Source: Aquila chrysaetos chrysaetos (Eukaryota; Chordata; Aves; Accipitriformes; Accipitridae). From it: a DNA stretch of 64,000 nt. The DNA is taken from the NCBI RefSeq assembly GCF_900496995.4, contig NW_024470326.1, positions 372,001-436,000 of the forward strand. Reading direction: 5' to 3'. The position numbers were made by a program, and so were the translations under genes. Below are positions 32,330 through 44,247 of the stretch, in pieces. How positions within the stretch are numbered: position 1 is the first letter of the stretch; the number at the start of each line of letters is the position of its first letter. Under the pieces are notes generated by a model. The model was not told the DNA's origin. It searched no databases and saw only the letters and a program-made list of their open reading frames with translations.

Positions 32330-33490
32330 TAAAAGACACCCACTGATCATCCACCCTCATCCAGAAATCCAGTCCTTTCATCCTCGAAAGCCATGAGGTT
32401 GGTCTCTCATGGTCCACCCTGGATAAATCCATGCTGGCCATGCCCAGTCACCCTACATCTTCCCAGAAATATCATCCAGGAGGACTGCTGAGGGACACAC
32501 TGCTCTGCAATATGAGGTCAAACAGCCTTTTGTTCCCCTGGTCATCCTCTGGCCTGTGTTGGAAGAGAGCTGTCAACTTTTTTGGAAGCCATCAAGCACT
32601 TGTCCTGATCTCCATGATCTGTCAAAAGTGATGCAGAGTGAGCCTCGCTACAAAATTGGCTTGCTCCCTCTCCAGCCTTGGATGATTCCCCTCTGCTCCC
32701 AGGGGCTGTTCAAGGCTGACATTGCTCAAGTAACCTCTGACTTGATCCCCACTTACTGCTGGTTGCTTTCCTCCAGGGTCCTGTCGCCAGTCACAAAGGC
32801 CTGGCAGAAGTCACAGCCAAAGAAGTCATTAAGTTCCTCAGCCTTACCTGCTCCTACACTTAGGGAGCTCAGCAGCAGGCCCACATGACCCCTGTCTATT
32901 CTTTTACTGTTAATGAACCAGTATCAGCTCATCTTGCTGCCTCTATCCTGCCCTGCATCTCTCAAGACAATGGGACCTTTGGCTTTGGCATCATCCCTAC
33001 ATCCTGGGACAAGGTTTCGACATTCTGTCTGCAGCTTTCCCTGCTTCCACCTCCTGCCTGCTGCCTTTTTGCCCTGGAGCTCAGTCAGTTCACACAAGCA
33101 GCCTCGGAGATGGTTGCTTCTCTTCAAGGGTATTTGGGGAGATCATTCCTGTGCTTGGAAGAGGCTGTCCTGTAAGGCCTATCAGATTTCCCATGCTCCT
33201 TCACTCTTCAGAGCTCCTTCCCATGGCACCACTTGTCTCAGCCTCCTGAGTTTGTCCAAGTCTTCTCCTCTGGAGTCCCAGGTCTGTGCTCTCCTGCTGG
33301 CCTTACTCACTGCCCTTTAGTGAGTGATAACCCCTCATTCATGGCCATGACAGCCAAGACTGACACTGAATATCATCACATCCCTAACCAGCTGTTCCTT
33401 GTTGGCCAGGATCAGGTCCAGGTGAGAATCACCCTTGGTGGCCCACCTGGCAGCTGGCTGAAGAAGTTGTCCCAATAGCCAACTTCAGGC
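32330..33490 (-). mobile_element. CR1 LINE ORF2 fragment, left-arm copy
   Basis: Reading on minus: LANKEQLV-like and SLGCHGHE-like blocks (about 33400-33330) are followed by CRDDAKAKGP near 32990 and a block equivalent to HGFIQGGP and TNLMAF near 32430-32385. These are successive parts of CR1 ORF2 between the endonuclease and the reverse transcriptase. Stops and shifts are present. Mirror copy 58165-59320. Confidence 0.75.
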
Positions 33491-34589
33491 TGTTGGCACC
33501 CTGTTGCTTTGCCTTGCCAGGGAATGCCAGGGCACTTAAAGTTGTTCACCACAGGAACCTGCTCATGAACCTAGGAGACTTCCTGGGGTTTCTGACAAAA
33601 GACCTTTTCTGTTCCTCTCTCCCTGAAGCAAGCAGTTTGTACTGCAAACACCAGGTCACTCCTGCTGACTCCTGCTCTGATCCTAAATGACAAAAGATGG
33701 TCCAACCTGTTGTCTGTCACAGAGAAGGACCCCCACAAATCCAAGCCTTCCCCTTCATACAGAGGGACATAGTCCTCGTCCCTCCCTGCTGCTCCCTGGG
33801 CAGAGCCTGTAGCCCTCCATTGCAGCACCACAAGCTCAGCAAGCTGTCCCACCACGTCTCATTTCATCCAAAAACCATCACAGTTCTGTGACAAGCCACG
33901 CGTCTCCAGCTCCTCCTGGCAGTGCACATTAGGGCCACGGCATCTCAGCTGTGGCAGCGTAGTGGACCGCAGACTTCTCACAGGGAAACCTGAACACTGG
34001 TCCTGACCAGAAAAAGATTGAAACATCGAGTTCCTTAGGGCTGCGCTGCGCTGCACCCTGCTGCGCGTCCAGCACGGCCATCAAACCTGTGTTTATGCTG
34101 CACAGATCCCTTGGCCACAGGACAACCTCAGCAGCATATTATCACACAAGAGCCTGCAGGCAGGTCCCACTCTGTACTGGACATCATGCCTCCTGCGTGG
34201 CCTTGCCTGTATCTAACCGTGCAGCAAAACATTCTCATGAAAACATCATTTCTGTTTGACTGTTGAGACGATGAGTAGAGTTGTTCCTTGTAAGAAAATC
34301 CTATAGTAGCTTGGATGACCAAAAGAGGAGACTGTTTTCTATGGATGGGGTCTGCATGGCTTTGCTGCATTCAGGTAGAAGCCCGTTCAATGCTACACCA
34401 CCTGGGGTTCTCACCATCTAAAGGGGCCTAAGATGATCTGCATGGTTCTCTCCTTATAGTGTTAACGATGATGAACATAATTTTAAAATGCAGCTCACTG
34501 TGTCCGAGTTCCTTTCTTACTGCGGTCATACCAGACCAGCGCCTCCTCGAGAAAAAAAAATCACTCTCTCAGCACCCTTGGATGCAGCC
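33491..34589. other. Unassigned arm sequence
   Basis: No gene seen. Mirror sequence 57076-58160 matches with small differences. Confidence 0.35.
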
Positions 34590-34970
34590 CCTATGGTTCC
34601 CATGGACTGGTAAGGGTGTAGTTTGCTTGAGTAACCCGCAGCTTGATCCCCATGCACTGCTGGTTGTTCTCATCCAGAGTCCTGCCTCACAGCTCAAAGG
34701 CCTGGGAGACCTTGCTGGTATTAACCGAGGCTGTGACGTAGAGTACCTCAGATCTATCTAGAGCTACTCTTCCTCATTTCAGCAGTGGTCCTACCTTATC
34801 TCTTTTTCTCCTGTAACAGTTCCTGAAGTACCAAAAGTTCATCTTGGTGCCCCTTGAAACCCTTTTTGAGCTTCCACCGAGTTTTGACATGGACCATTGC
34901 TGTGCTTGGAGGATGATGTCCTTGAAGACAAGATGTATCCAGGCACACTCTGAAAATTCTTGGTCTTTTC
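34590..34970 (-). mobile_element. CR1 LINE ORF2 fragment, left-arm copy
   Basis: The mirror copy at 56690-57075 shows the CR1-type blocks VHVKTRWKLKKG and FRNCYRSKRDKVGPML more clearly. The left copy carries further indels. Confidence 0.6.
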
Positions 34971-37595
34971 ATTGACTGGACCATCAAGGGAGTGAGTAAA
35001 AACCCCTGTGTGACATGCTTCCTGTTCATGGAATGCCTGCAGCTCTTGGGTGGAGAAGGAGCAGACCTTGCCTCATGATGGCATCTGACGTCTGATGCCT
35101 CTGACTGATGGCTTTAGTGTATGGCAAACAGGCACCAAATCGCACTCTCTGTGATGCCGTCTGGGACGTCCTATGACGCACCCACCCTGAATGGGAATTG
35201 CTTTCCTGCAGCTCCTGTGAGGTCCCTGCCAGCCTTGGCATCTCGTGTAGCTCTGTGGCCCTGGATTTGGACATGAAACAGAGTACCTGCCCTGAATTCT
35301 GTTAGGCAGTGTGGGGACGAACCTGGGACACATGCCATATACAGTCAGTGGTAGGTATAGTAAATTCAGCTGATGGAAAAGAGGAGAGACCCAGCTCTCG
35401 CTATGGTACATGACTGCAGTGTTCATACGAATACCTGTGTCAAGTGCCATGAAGATAAGGAGTAGGAAAAGGTTCTTTTGGCCTTTAGTTGGGCATAAGC
35501 TGCCATGTCACTTGGCCAAAGGAATTTCCCACCAGGCTCATGCATGATTCCCAAGATGTTGCCCTGTCTCTATGAACTTCTCCGTTACAGGTTGCTGTTA
35601 CCTACATGTATCTTGGACCACCTCTGGCAGTTCAAATGTCACCAGGGATTTGCATCTGAACACCTGACTCCTGCCTTTGCTCTCCCTTAATTCAGATGGG
35701 AGCTGAGACAAGGAGCTCACATGCAGGTGTCTATTTTGCTCACACCGTGAACTGAGGCAAGAGGAATCCCACCTCCTGTGGCTTTGTGGTGTGCATGGGA
35801 GGGCAGCTGAGCCTCCTTCAAATGCCATGAGGTAGAAAGGCAGGGATGATTTGCCTCCATTGAACCCATGGATCCCTTCCCTCAGCAGGGGTAAAGGAGA
35901 TCCCTGCTGCCTCTCTCTCTGGGGATCCTGTTCTAACAATATGACCAAAAACTGGCATGTAGATGTAAGCTTTGTCTCCGAGAGGAGAATTTTATTTCAG
36001 GAAAGAAGTGTCTCTCCCTAGCTGAGGGAAGCAACATCAGTGATTGCTTCAGCCTGTTTTCCCAGCAGGTTCCCCTGAGCCCCAGGGACACCATGGAGGG
36101 AGCCCAGAGGGGGCAGAGAAAGTGCTGCCTTGGGCTGGTCCTCTGCTGCTGAGCTGGGCTGGGCTCCTGGGGTGGAGGGAGCTCCTGGCAAGCAGGCAGC
36201 ATTTCAGAGAGACAGCTCTGCCCAGGAGCAGCTCCTCTGCAAAGCGCAGCAGGGCTGAGGGCACTGCCTGCAGGCAACCGAGGGGAGAGGAGTGAGGCAG
36301 AGAGGAGAGGTTAAGGCAGTCTGGGGTGGGAGAACAGAGAAGAGCTGACCTGGAGAAAAATCTTCACAGCCCTTCACAGGGTAAGTCTCTGGCTGCAGGG
36401 CAATTCCTGGAATGACCTCCTAAAGCTGGCACATCCCACAGCCTATGCGGATCTGTCAGGAGGACTCTCACAGTTTGTGCAGTGCTAGAGAAAAAGGAAG
36501 CGCTTTGGAAGCAGAGGTTCCCTGCTTGCACCCTCAGAGGGGACAGGGCATGTCAGCTTGCCTTCACCCGGGGATGGCTGCGGAGTGTGAAGCTGGGTGT
36601 GCAGCCAGGGGTGCCCAGGGCTGTCCTGCTGAGCAGGGTCCCTGCACCCCAGGGGGCTGTGTGCTGGGGCAGGGGCTCTGCCGCTGGTCAGGGTAAGTAC
36701 TCAGCCTGCCTGGGGAGCTCCAACAGCAAGAGTGGGGAGAAGCTGTGGGTGGAAGAAGCAACTCGCAGCAGGGCAGGGTCCTTCTGCCTGACAAGAGGGT
36801 GCTGTGTGGGTCAGGGCTGCTCACAGCTCCAGATCAGCCCCGGGGCATTTCGAGGCACTTTTCAAAAGAAGAAGGGAGCTCAAAGCAGGGATTGCTATAA
36901 AAGCTAAGAAGCTTTCCATGAGCCTTGTGTTTTCAGTGTTCCTACGCTACTTGGGCGAAGGTTTCGGAGAGAAATGGAAAAGGAGCTGTCATGCTTGGAA
37001 CAGCTACCTGAGACTCGGGAGCTGTAACTCTGAGGGAATCAGTCAAGTCTGATATGTGAGCCGCCTGAAGTAGAGCACAGGGACTGAGGAACACCTGCCC
37101 TGGCTTGGATGGTGCCTGGGAGGTGGCATGCACAGCTGGGGAAGTGGTAACTCTTTCCTGATTCCCTGCCGGCCCTCTCCCTTTGCCTCTCTGAGACCAG
37201 ACCATCACCTTGCTTTTTTCCTTGGTTCTCGCCACTTGTCTGTTGGTAACTGTTACCATTGTTTTCTGCTGTCAGGCTACTCTGGGGAATGGGGAGCTTT
37301 CAGCTGCAGAGGTCACACACTGATCTTGTGGGTCCTCCCATGCAGCTGTGTCCATGGGAACAAGCTTACAGGTGTCCAAGCTTCTCCTCCAAGCTTGGGG
37401 CTGTGGGGCAATGCAGCCTGGGTAATTCCTAGGGAAATGAAGCTGACTCTCCCTTCCTGAGATACCATCATCAGGACACTTGCTACCTTCCTTGGGGTGA
37501 CCCTTCCAAGCTGTGAGCTGTCCCTCCAGGATGCAGATCTGTCCCATAGCATCTTCGGTGTTTCTGAATTCCCCATGGAGAAGCACAGAGACACC
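34971..37595. other. Unassigned arm sequence upstream of the OR pseudogene
   Basis: GC-rich stretches with overlapping open frames, including a cysteine-rich one at 36445-36696, show no recognised domain. The part at 37195-37470 resembles the sequence upstream of the intact OR, with a candidate splice acceptor at 37274-37275. The whole stretch is mirrored at 54146-56680 with many indels. Confidence 0.4.
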
Positions 37596-38365
37596 ATGAC
37601 TGAGGAAATGCTGTTGGGTGTGACATGAACCATGTGTGTCCTTGGCAAAGAGTGTGGGTGCAGAGACCTTGAGAATAGGGGGAGACCACTTGGTGCTGGG
37701 CAGTGGGTTCTTTCTGCTCTCAGTAGTGCCTGGAGTCTTTTCAGGTAACACGGGGTGTGATTACCATCCATCTCAGAAAGGTGAAGCCTCAGGGTAGCTG
37801 GCAACAAGACAGAGTGACAGAGCCAGCCCCCTCTCTCTGCACTAAGCCACAGGCAATCCTCCTGACTTGCCTGGCTCATGCTGTTCTCCCAGACTGCAGC
37901 AGAAATGCTGAAGGCTTCCGAGATCTAAAAAACTCCCCAGGGGCGATATAGGCAGCTGTAAAAAACCCTAGAACTCTAAAACTATTTTTACCTTCCTGGG
38001 TCCTTATCATGGGAGTGCAGGTGCTGACAACCCCTTCTGCGTTAGGAGTGGATTCAGCTGACAAAGTCAAACACCAGACTGGCCCCTGCCTGCACCGATC
38101 CCATGAACCCACTGCTGCAGAGCAGGGCTGACTTCTCAAGAGCCCATGGGCAGAGGCCCTGCTCTTCATTGCACGCTCGGCCAGCACCAAGCAGGGCTCC
38201 AGCCACAGGCCTGAAGGAAGGTCTCCTAAGAAAAGTAAAAGGGTCTGCCTGTGTGAGAGTGGGAGGGTCTATGGGAAATGGCTTTGATATTGCTCAGAGA
38301 ATAATGCCCTGACTCTTCCTGTCTTTCTCCTAGCTTTAAAGCATCCACATGCCCAGAGGCAGCAA
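37596..38365 (+). other. Region directly upstream of the OR pseudogene
   Basis: No gene recognised. Its mirror counterpart would lie in or beyond the assembly gap at 53646-54145. Confidence 0.35.
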
Positions 38366-39328
38366 ATGTCAACAGGCAGCTCCATCAGCTGCAGTTCCTC
38401 CTCCTGGCGTTTGCAGACACGCGGAGCTGCAAGCTCTTGGCACTTCTGGCTCTTCCTGGGCATCTTACCTGGCTGCCCTCCTGGCCAACGGCCTCATCAA
38501 TCAACCGCCGTAGCCTGTGACCACCACCTCCACACCCCCATGTACTTCTTCCTCCTCAACCTCTCCCTCCTCGACCTGGGCTCCATCTCCACCACTGCCC
38601 CAAAGCCATGGCCAACTCCCTCTGGGACAACCAGGGCCCATCTCCTACCCAGGATGTGCTGCCAGGCATTTCTGTTTCTCTTTTTGGATCTCAGCAGAGT
38701 ATTTTCTTCTCACTGTCATGGCCTACGACCGCTACGTTGCCATCTGGCAAACCCCTGCACTACGGGACACTCCTGGGCAGCAGAGCTTGTGTCACATGGC
38801 AGCAGCTGCCTGGGGCAGTGGGTTTCCTCATTGCTGTGCTGCACACTGCCAGTACATTTTCAGTACCCCTCTGCCAAGGCAATGCTGTGGACCAGTTCTT
38901 CTGTGAAATCCCCCAGATCCTCAAGCTCTCCTGCTCAGATGCCTACCTCAGGGAAGTTGGGGTACTTGTAGTTTCTTTCTTTTTAGCTGTTGTGGGTTTT
39001 GTTTTCATTGTGCTGTCCTATGGGCAGATCTTCAGGGCTGTGCTGAGGGTCCCCTCTGAGCAGGGACACACAAAGCCTTTTCCACCTGCCTCCCTCACCT
39101 GGCTGTGGTCTCCTTGTTTATAAGCACTGGCACTTTTGCCTACCTGAAGCCCCCCTCCATCTCCTCCCCATCCCTGGACCTGCTGGTGGCAGTTCTGTAC
39201 TCGTGGTGCCTCCAGCCTTGAACCCCCTCATCTACAGCATGAGAAACCATGAGATCAAGGATGCCCTGAGAAAACTAATCACTGGATGCTTTTCAGTAGG
39301 AATAAACTGCCTCTTGTCTTCTGCATAG
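38366..39328 (+). pseudogene. Olfactory receptor pseudogene, OR14-like, full length, frameshifted
   Basis: The ATG at 38366 gives MSTGSSIS and then the frame is lost within the first 15 codons. OR segments follow in three frames: HFWLFLG and [19 protein letters not shown] (about 38440-38580), MAYDRYVAIW (about 38718), then an 8-kDa part with CQGNAVDQFFCEIPQIL and SYGQIFRAVLR to 39123, and NPLIYSMRNHEIKDALRK (from about 39220) to a stop at 39326-39328. All seven transmembrane parts can be traced, so there is no large deletion, only several small indels. The C in the DRYVAIC motif is also changed to W. It is most similar to the OR at 21321. Confidence 0.93.
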
Positions 39329-41229
39329 TACTTATATCTTTGCAGACCAAACCTGTCTTTTGCTGGTCTTTTTATGGCTGATTTTTGGGGTGTGAGTCTG
39401 ATTTTTATTTCTTCTATGGTCACTTTTCTTTTACTATCTGAAAGTTTCCACAAAGAAATGTCTGTCTTTCTCTGGTTTCTAATTCACAGTCCTATCCACA
39501 TTTTGTGTCCTGGAGGCTGTGCAATAGGAGCTATGCCCTCTGTGTGTTTAAACCAAAATAAAGGGCCCTGCAGTGACTTGTTCTTCTGAGATCCTTCTCC
39601 AAGACCTTCTCTGCAGCTGCAGGGAGCAGTGCCTGTGTGCAGAGGGGAAGAAGAAAAGAGTCCCGGCACAGCAGGCACTGCCAGGGAGCACCAGCGCTTG
39701 GTCTTTCCTGAGCTGCTCTCTTCCCACTGCCATGCTTCCTTCTGAACCCTTTGGTTGGTGGAAGGCCTGAGTGCTCTTCAAGCATGGTTACAGTCCTGCT
39801 GTGTGGCAGGCCTGTGGGCAGCAGGCAGGCTTTGTGTGACAGAGCTGGCCTCCATTGCAGCATTCCCATCATACAAGGGGATCTCCCCATGCCTTGTGCC
39901 ACAGATGCCCCCAGCTCTGGGCTCACACCCTCTCCGCCCCCGAGGAGCTGGCTGTGGCCCTTCAGAGGGTCTGGGGCTGTGGGGTGAGTGCCAGAGCTCT
40001 GCCGCACCCTGTGGGGGCACTGGTGTGGGGCCATGCCAGACTGGGCTGTGCTGGGGAGAGGGCACGGGAACGTGACAGAAGGTCAGGGAAGTGGGAAGAG
40101 TTAGGGGGAGCTGGTCTGGGCTGGAAAAGCGCCCAGGATAGAAACAATATCAGTGTGTAGTTTGTAGGTTGTGACCATGCAGGGCAAGGACTGACACCGG
40201 GGGTTGTGGTGCAGAGGCAGGGCTTGCGGCAAGCATGGAAGACATGCAGGTGCAGAGCACAGAAGAGGCCGTCGGTGCCTTGCGGTGTGGTCAGACAGGG
40301 AAGGTTGGCTCGGGGTCTTCATCACTCCCAACATCTCTTTTTTGACCATGTCCAGCACTTGCCAGTTATTCCAGGTTTACAGGTAAGTTTGGCTGTGAGG
40401 CCACCTCCACCCCTGGTGGCCCAAGGGCTGGTGTGGGGGAACGGACAGCCCTGCCCAGCCTCGCTCCTTCCCCAGACCCTGGCAGACCCTGGCGCAGAGC
40501 TGTCTGCAAAGCTCCACATGGGACAAGGCTGGGGCAGGGCAGGGGTCGGGCGCTGGGGCAGCTGCAAAAATAGGAGGGTCATAAATCACAAATGGGGGAA
40601 GCTTTCCCACCCCGACTCTCCCCTTTCCCGTGCTGTGCCTGCAGAGTGGGGCTGGGACCGTGTATGGCAGTGGGGCTGGGCCAGCACAGGGACAGGGCGC
40701 TGACAGGGGCCATGAAGCAGCTGCCAGGAGGTGCCATCATGGACGCTTGTTCTCAGAATTGCATACCAGAGGCTCATCACTGAGAACTCATAGCTATTTT
40801 CTCAAGTAGCAAGAAAATTAAAAAGCTCTAGTTCATCATCGAGAATACTAAGGAGTTCCCTTTCAGCGCTTTCCTGTTACTGCTAGTAGTGATAGTTCCA
40901 CTAATTCCAAAAGGTCCTTGAGAGCTTCTGTATTTTCCCCTGGCTCCAAACCTCAGGCTGCTCAGACACGGAAAGTGCTACCTCAAACCTCTGCAAACCA
41001 AATCTCTCCCACCTGCTCTCATCCACACTTTTATCCTGGAACACTTCTAACCATCATGTCAGCACACTACTTGGTCTTTTTTATCTGGGTGAAGTCAGGG
41101 TGCTCCCTCGTAAAGCCTTCCCTACCAAAGTCTTTTCTACCTGCTGATCCTGCTTGTATCCCCTCACACAACGTACAGCTCCAACTTCCTTCTGCAGAGC
41201 TCCATGGGATGGACAGTTTTCCTGTTTCT
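39329..41229. other. Intergenic sequence, nothing recognised
   Basis: GC-rich, with overlapping short open frames on both strands (densest at 39530-40800). None resembles a known domain, and several equally long frames overlap on opposite strands, as expected for chance openness in GC-rich DNA. Confidence 0.4.
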
Positions 41230-41780
41230 TTCACGAGAAAAGGTGACAAACAGGAAAGACTCCTTGCCAGGAAGCCGCAGCCTTGGGTGTTGCTCACTTG
41301 GTTCTTCCTGGCACTTCATTCAGCCTCTGTTTTTCTGTATTAGGTGTTTTTCTGTAGCTACTCTTTCTGCAGAGATCTTAAAAAGACAATGATTTCATAA
41401 AAGATGGTCATAAAGGCCCTGTTGTAGACAACTATGTTTGCCATGAGCTCTGGAGGGAGTCAGGAAGATCGTTAATAAGCACCAGGAATATGCAGGAATC
41501 TCAAGGCCTCTTCTGAAGAGCGAGCAGCTCTGAGCAGCACTCATTGATTGGCCTTGTGTAGGGCTCAGAGAGAGGGTCGAGGGATGTCAACGAGAAACAA
41601 GGAAGTGGCCGATGGCTTTAGCAAATCCTGAAACTCTATCTGAGCCCAGAAATGGAAAGCAGTGGATGTCTGTGGATGGGGAAGAGGAGGAGGTGTGTCC
41701 TTGGGAAGCTGTCAGGAAGGAAGACCCCTCTTCTGCAAGTCAGGGATGAAAGAGATTTTTTTTCCATGCTGTGTGCATGC
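41230..41780 (+). repeat. Diverged relative of inverted-repeat arm sequence
   Basis: Collinear with about 29838-30400 in the same orientation: shared blocks include CCAGGAAGCC, CTACTCTTTCTGCA, ATTTCATAA, AAGGCCCTGTT, GAGCTCTGGAGGGAG and CTTTAGCAAATCCT. Divergence is much greater than between the two arms. Confidence 0.8.
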
Positions 41781-41880
41781 CTAGGAGATGGAGAATGCCT
41801 GCTGATTCATGGGTGCTGACACTTCAGAGAGGTGCCCGGCAGCACTGATTTTCCTGAAAGGGTATCACAGGACCACAAAA

Positions 41881-42160
41881 CTACAGTAGAGTTGAGGTTT
41901 GAAGGGACAGGACTGGACCCAGTATTGACCCCTGCAGTGCACCACTGGTGACCGGCCTCCAGGGAGACCTCGTGCCACTGACCACCATTGTGGGCCGGCC
42001 ACTCAGCCAGTTTTCAATCCACCTCACTGTCTGTTCATCCAGCCTGTGCTTCAGCAGCTTCTCTACGAGGATTTTATGGGAGACAGTGTCAAAAGCCTTA
42101 CTCATCTACCAAGGCAGCCATTGCATTGGAGAAGTTTATCAGGTTATCAGATAGGAATGG
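41881..42160 (-). mobile_element. CR1 LINE reverse-transcriptase fragment
   Basis: The minus-strand frame reads SKAFDTVSHKILVEKLLKHR, then RWIENWLSG and TSGALQGSILGPVL, the well-conserved CR1 reverse-transcriptase palm region. It is truncated on both sides, ending before the catalytic FADD part. Confidence 0.92.
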
Positions 42161-42429
42161 CATTTCCTTTCATCAGCTGTGCTCTGGCCTCTGTGGTGTA
42201 TCGGTTGGGGTCTGGCACTTGGAGGGCCACGATGTTATGCCATTGTATAGCCCATAAAGATTTGGCCACCTCAAAAAAGGGATGATAGGTGGGAAGTGCT
42301 ACCAGTTTTGGACATTGCTTGATAGCAAAGAAATAATGTCTAGTGTGAGAGGTGATCGCTCTCATCCCACCCTTCACCTACAAGGGAGGTACCTGTAATT
42401 TACCAAGCAGCGAATGAAAACCAAGTGTG
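42161..42429. other. Unassigned sequence with a short shared repeat
   Basis: GGGTCTGGCACTTGGAG at about 42209 is also found near 47729 with similar following bases, so this is part of a dispersed repeat. Nothing else recognised. Confidence 0.35.
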
Positions 42430-43490
42430 TCTAGATGATGTAGAGTCTGCTTGAAGACGTTCCTGTAACCCAGATATGTTGGGGTTGGTTGGTGCAGATT
42501 TGGCTCTTCAGAAGGGAGCATTTCCTTCCCTTTGTCTCTTTGCTTCTCTTGTGAGTTGAGGGAGCTCGTGACTTCAGTGTGTGACACGCTGTCTGCAAAA
42601 GAGCGAGTATGGACAAACAAACAAAGTCAAGGACAGGGAACTTTTGGGGAGGTCCTGGCATCTGTGACTAAACCAAAAATGTGTTTTCTGTTGGCCTAAG
42701 GTTATCCACTGTAGGAAGCAGGTTTCAGTGGATGTAATGTGGACTTAATACCTAGCTGAGGAATGTCTTCTTTTTTACTGAACTATGCCTGCCTTTGTTT
42801 TTGCTTGTTGGCAATTAAGAAACACCCTTTGTGTCTGTGTGCCTCTCAGTCTCCAAGTAAAACAGCTGGGAATTGGTGCCAACAGGCTGAAACATGCAGC
42901 TACAGCCTTCGGTGGTGAAAGGTCAGATTGGAACAGGGCTGCTCCAAGTCCCAGGTGGCTGATGAGAGACATGGTAGGTTGGGGGTAGGGATGAAAACTG
43001 ACCATAGGCTGTGGAACATGAAGGCTCTGGATTTTCATATCTATTTAGACTGCATTAGGAGATGCACAGGATCAATATCAATTAGAGACTGATAATATCA
43101 ATTCAGGTATAAGCAGAAAAATAACGTTGAGAAAAATAAACCCTTTCTTTTTGGTGTTTAGTGTTCATATCACTTCCCGTTGATTACACTCCTGAAACTG
43201 CTAATTAACCACATCAGAATTGAAGAGTTAAAGGAAAATGATGCACAGCGACTGGACTTGTTAGGGTGTTTTGCATGTTAATGAGCCCTCTAGTGCTGAC
43301 ATCCTGAACTGCAGATCCTGAAAGATTGAAGAAGCCCCTAGAGACTTCAAAGTCAGCAGCAAGCCTCCAAGTTTCCGAGCGTGTTAGTGGGCTCCAGTGA
43401 GGGCCATCCCTGAAAAGGCCATGGAGGGAATGACCAGAAAAGGGACCGTCCCTGGGGGCTGGTGAAGCAGGAAATCAGAGGCACTGCTTA
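42430..43490 (-). repeat. Diverged arm relative, inverted to left arm, lacking the solo LTR
   Basis: Parts at 42430-42545 and 43150-43490 match the right arm at about 59560-59745 and 60336-60600 in the same orientation. About 600 bp of unrelated sequence separates the two parts. At about 43225-43235 the bases corresponding to the LTR flanks are contiguous (ATTGAAGAGTTAAAGG), so the solo LTR is absent. Confidence 0.75.
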
Positions 43491-43494
43491 GAGG

Positions 43495-44095
43495 TAAAGC
43501 ATGGGACAGGTTATGACAGCCTGCAGTAGAGATGGCCAAGTGCTCTGGCAAGGCTGAAAGGCAGAACAGGTCCAAGGGATTTGTCATCTTGGATTTGACA
43601 GTAGCTTCTGCCACTGAGGCCTACCAGGTAAAACTTGTTTTGAGGCTCTTGACTTGGTTTCTTCCTCACCCCTGCTTGGGGAAACCAGGATACACTGTAC
43701 AGTTTTCCTACACTTGGCATTGCTCACCCTCACATCTTGCTGCCCCCAGGAAGAGCCCTGAGCCATGCATGAGGCACAGGATCTGCCTTCCCCGGGCCTG
43801 GGGATCAGGGCTTGGCCTTTCTGCTGCATAAAACAAACCAAATATTTTCTCAGCATTAGAGCCACCTTCACAGTGCTTTTGCCTACCTGCAATCACAGCC
43901 TCCAGTTATCTGCTCTAACGAGTCCCTGGGGAGGCTTTGTCAGTAATGGCCCTCAGTGGGGTCCATTAATGATTCAAGGTACTTTGCTTCTGACTTGGAC
44001 TTCTTGAGAAGTTTCTTTCAGTCTGCTCTCAGTAGCTGAGGTCCATGGACTCAGCCTCAAACACACCATGGGGCTCATTAAAATACAGAAAGTTC
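43495..44095 (+). repeat. Diverged arm relative in left-arm orientation
   Basis: Collinear with about 30690-31290: shared GAGATGGCCAAG, TGCCCCCAGGAAGAGCCCTG, TCAGGGCTTGGCC and CTTCTGACTTGGACTTCT. Its last part (about 43895-44090) is an inverted partner of 43265-43490. Confidence 0.75.
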
Positions 44096-44247
44096 TAACG
44101 AGCCTTGTTTCTTCCTGCAATTTTCTCCAAGTCTTCAAGACTTGTACAGCTAATTAGAAAAATTTCATAGTGTAGTTAAGGAGGAAGATTTCAAACTGCA
44201 CCTATACCCATGGTTTTTTCTTTTAAAGAATAGTTTTTCTTACTTTT

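Larger units (their letters stand above)
27788..37595 (+). repeat. Inverted repeat, left arm (about 9.8 kb)
   Basis: The reverse complement of this segment matches 54146-63887 throughout, with coordinate sums near 91650-91740. The outer edge is sharp: GTTAGTC at 27788-27794 pairs with GACTAAC at 63881-63887 and flanks then differ. The inner edge is set by the 500-N gap. The arm carries the same LTR, CR1 pieces and solo LTR as the other arm. Confidence 0.95.

Noticed and set aside
32913-33320. 135-codon frame identical in both arms
   Set aside because: It is antisense to CR1 ORF2 sequence, and the identity comes from recent arm duplication, not coding constraint.
36445-36696. Cysteine-rich open frame, also open in the mirror arm (54827-55102 minus)
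   Set aside because: Several frames on both strands are open here in GC-rich sequence, no domain is recognised, and conservation between arms only reflects duplication.
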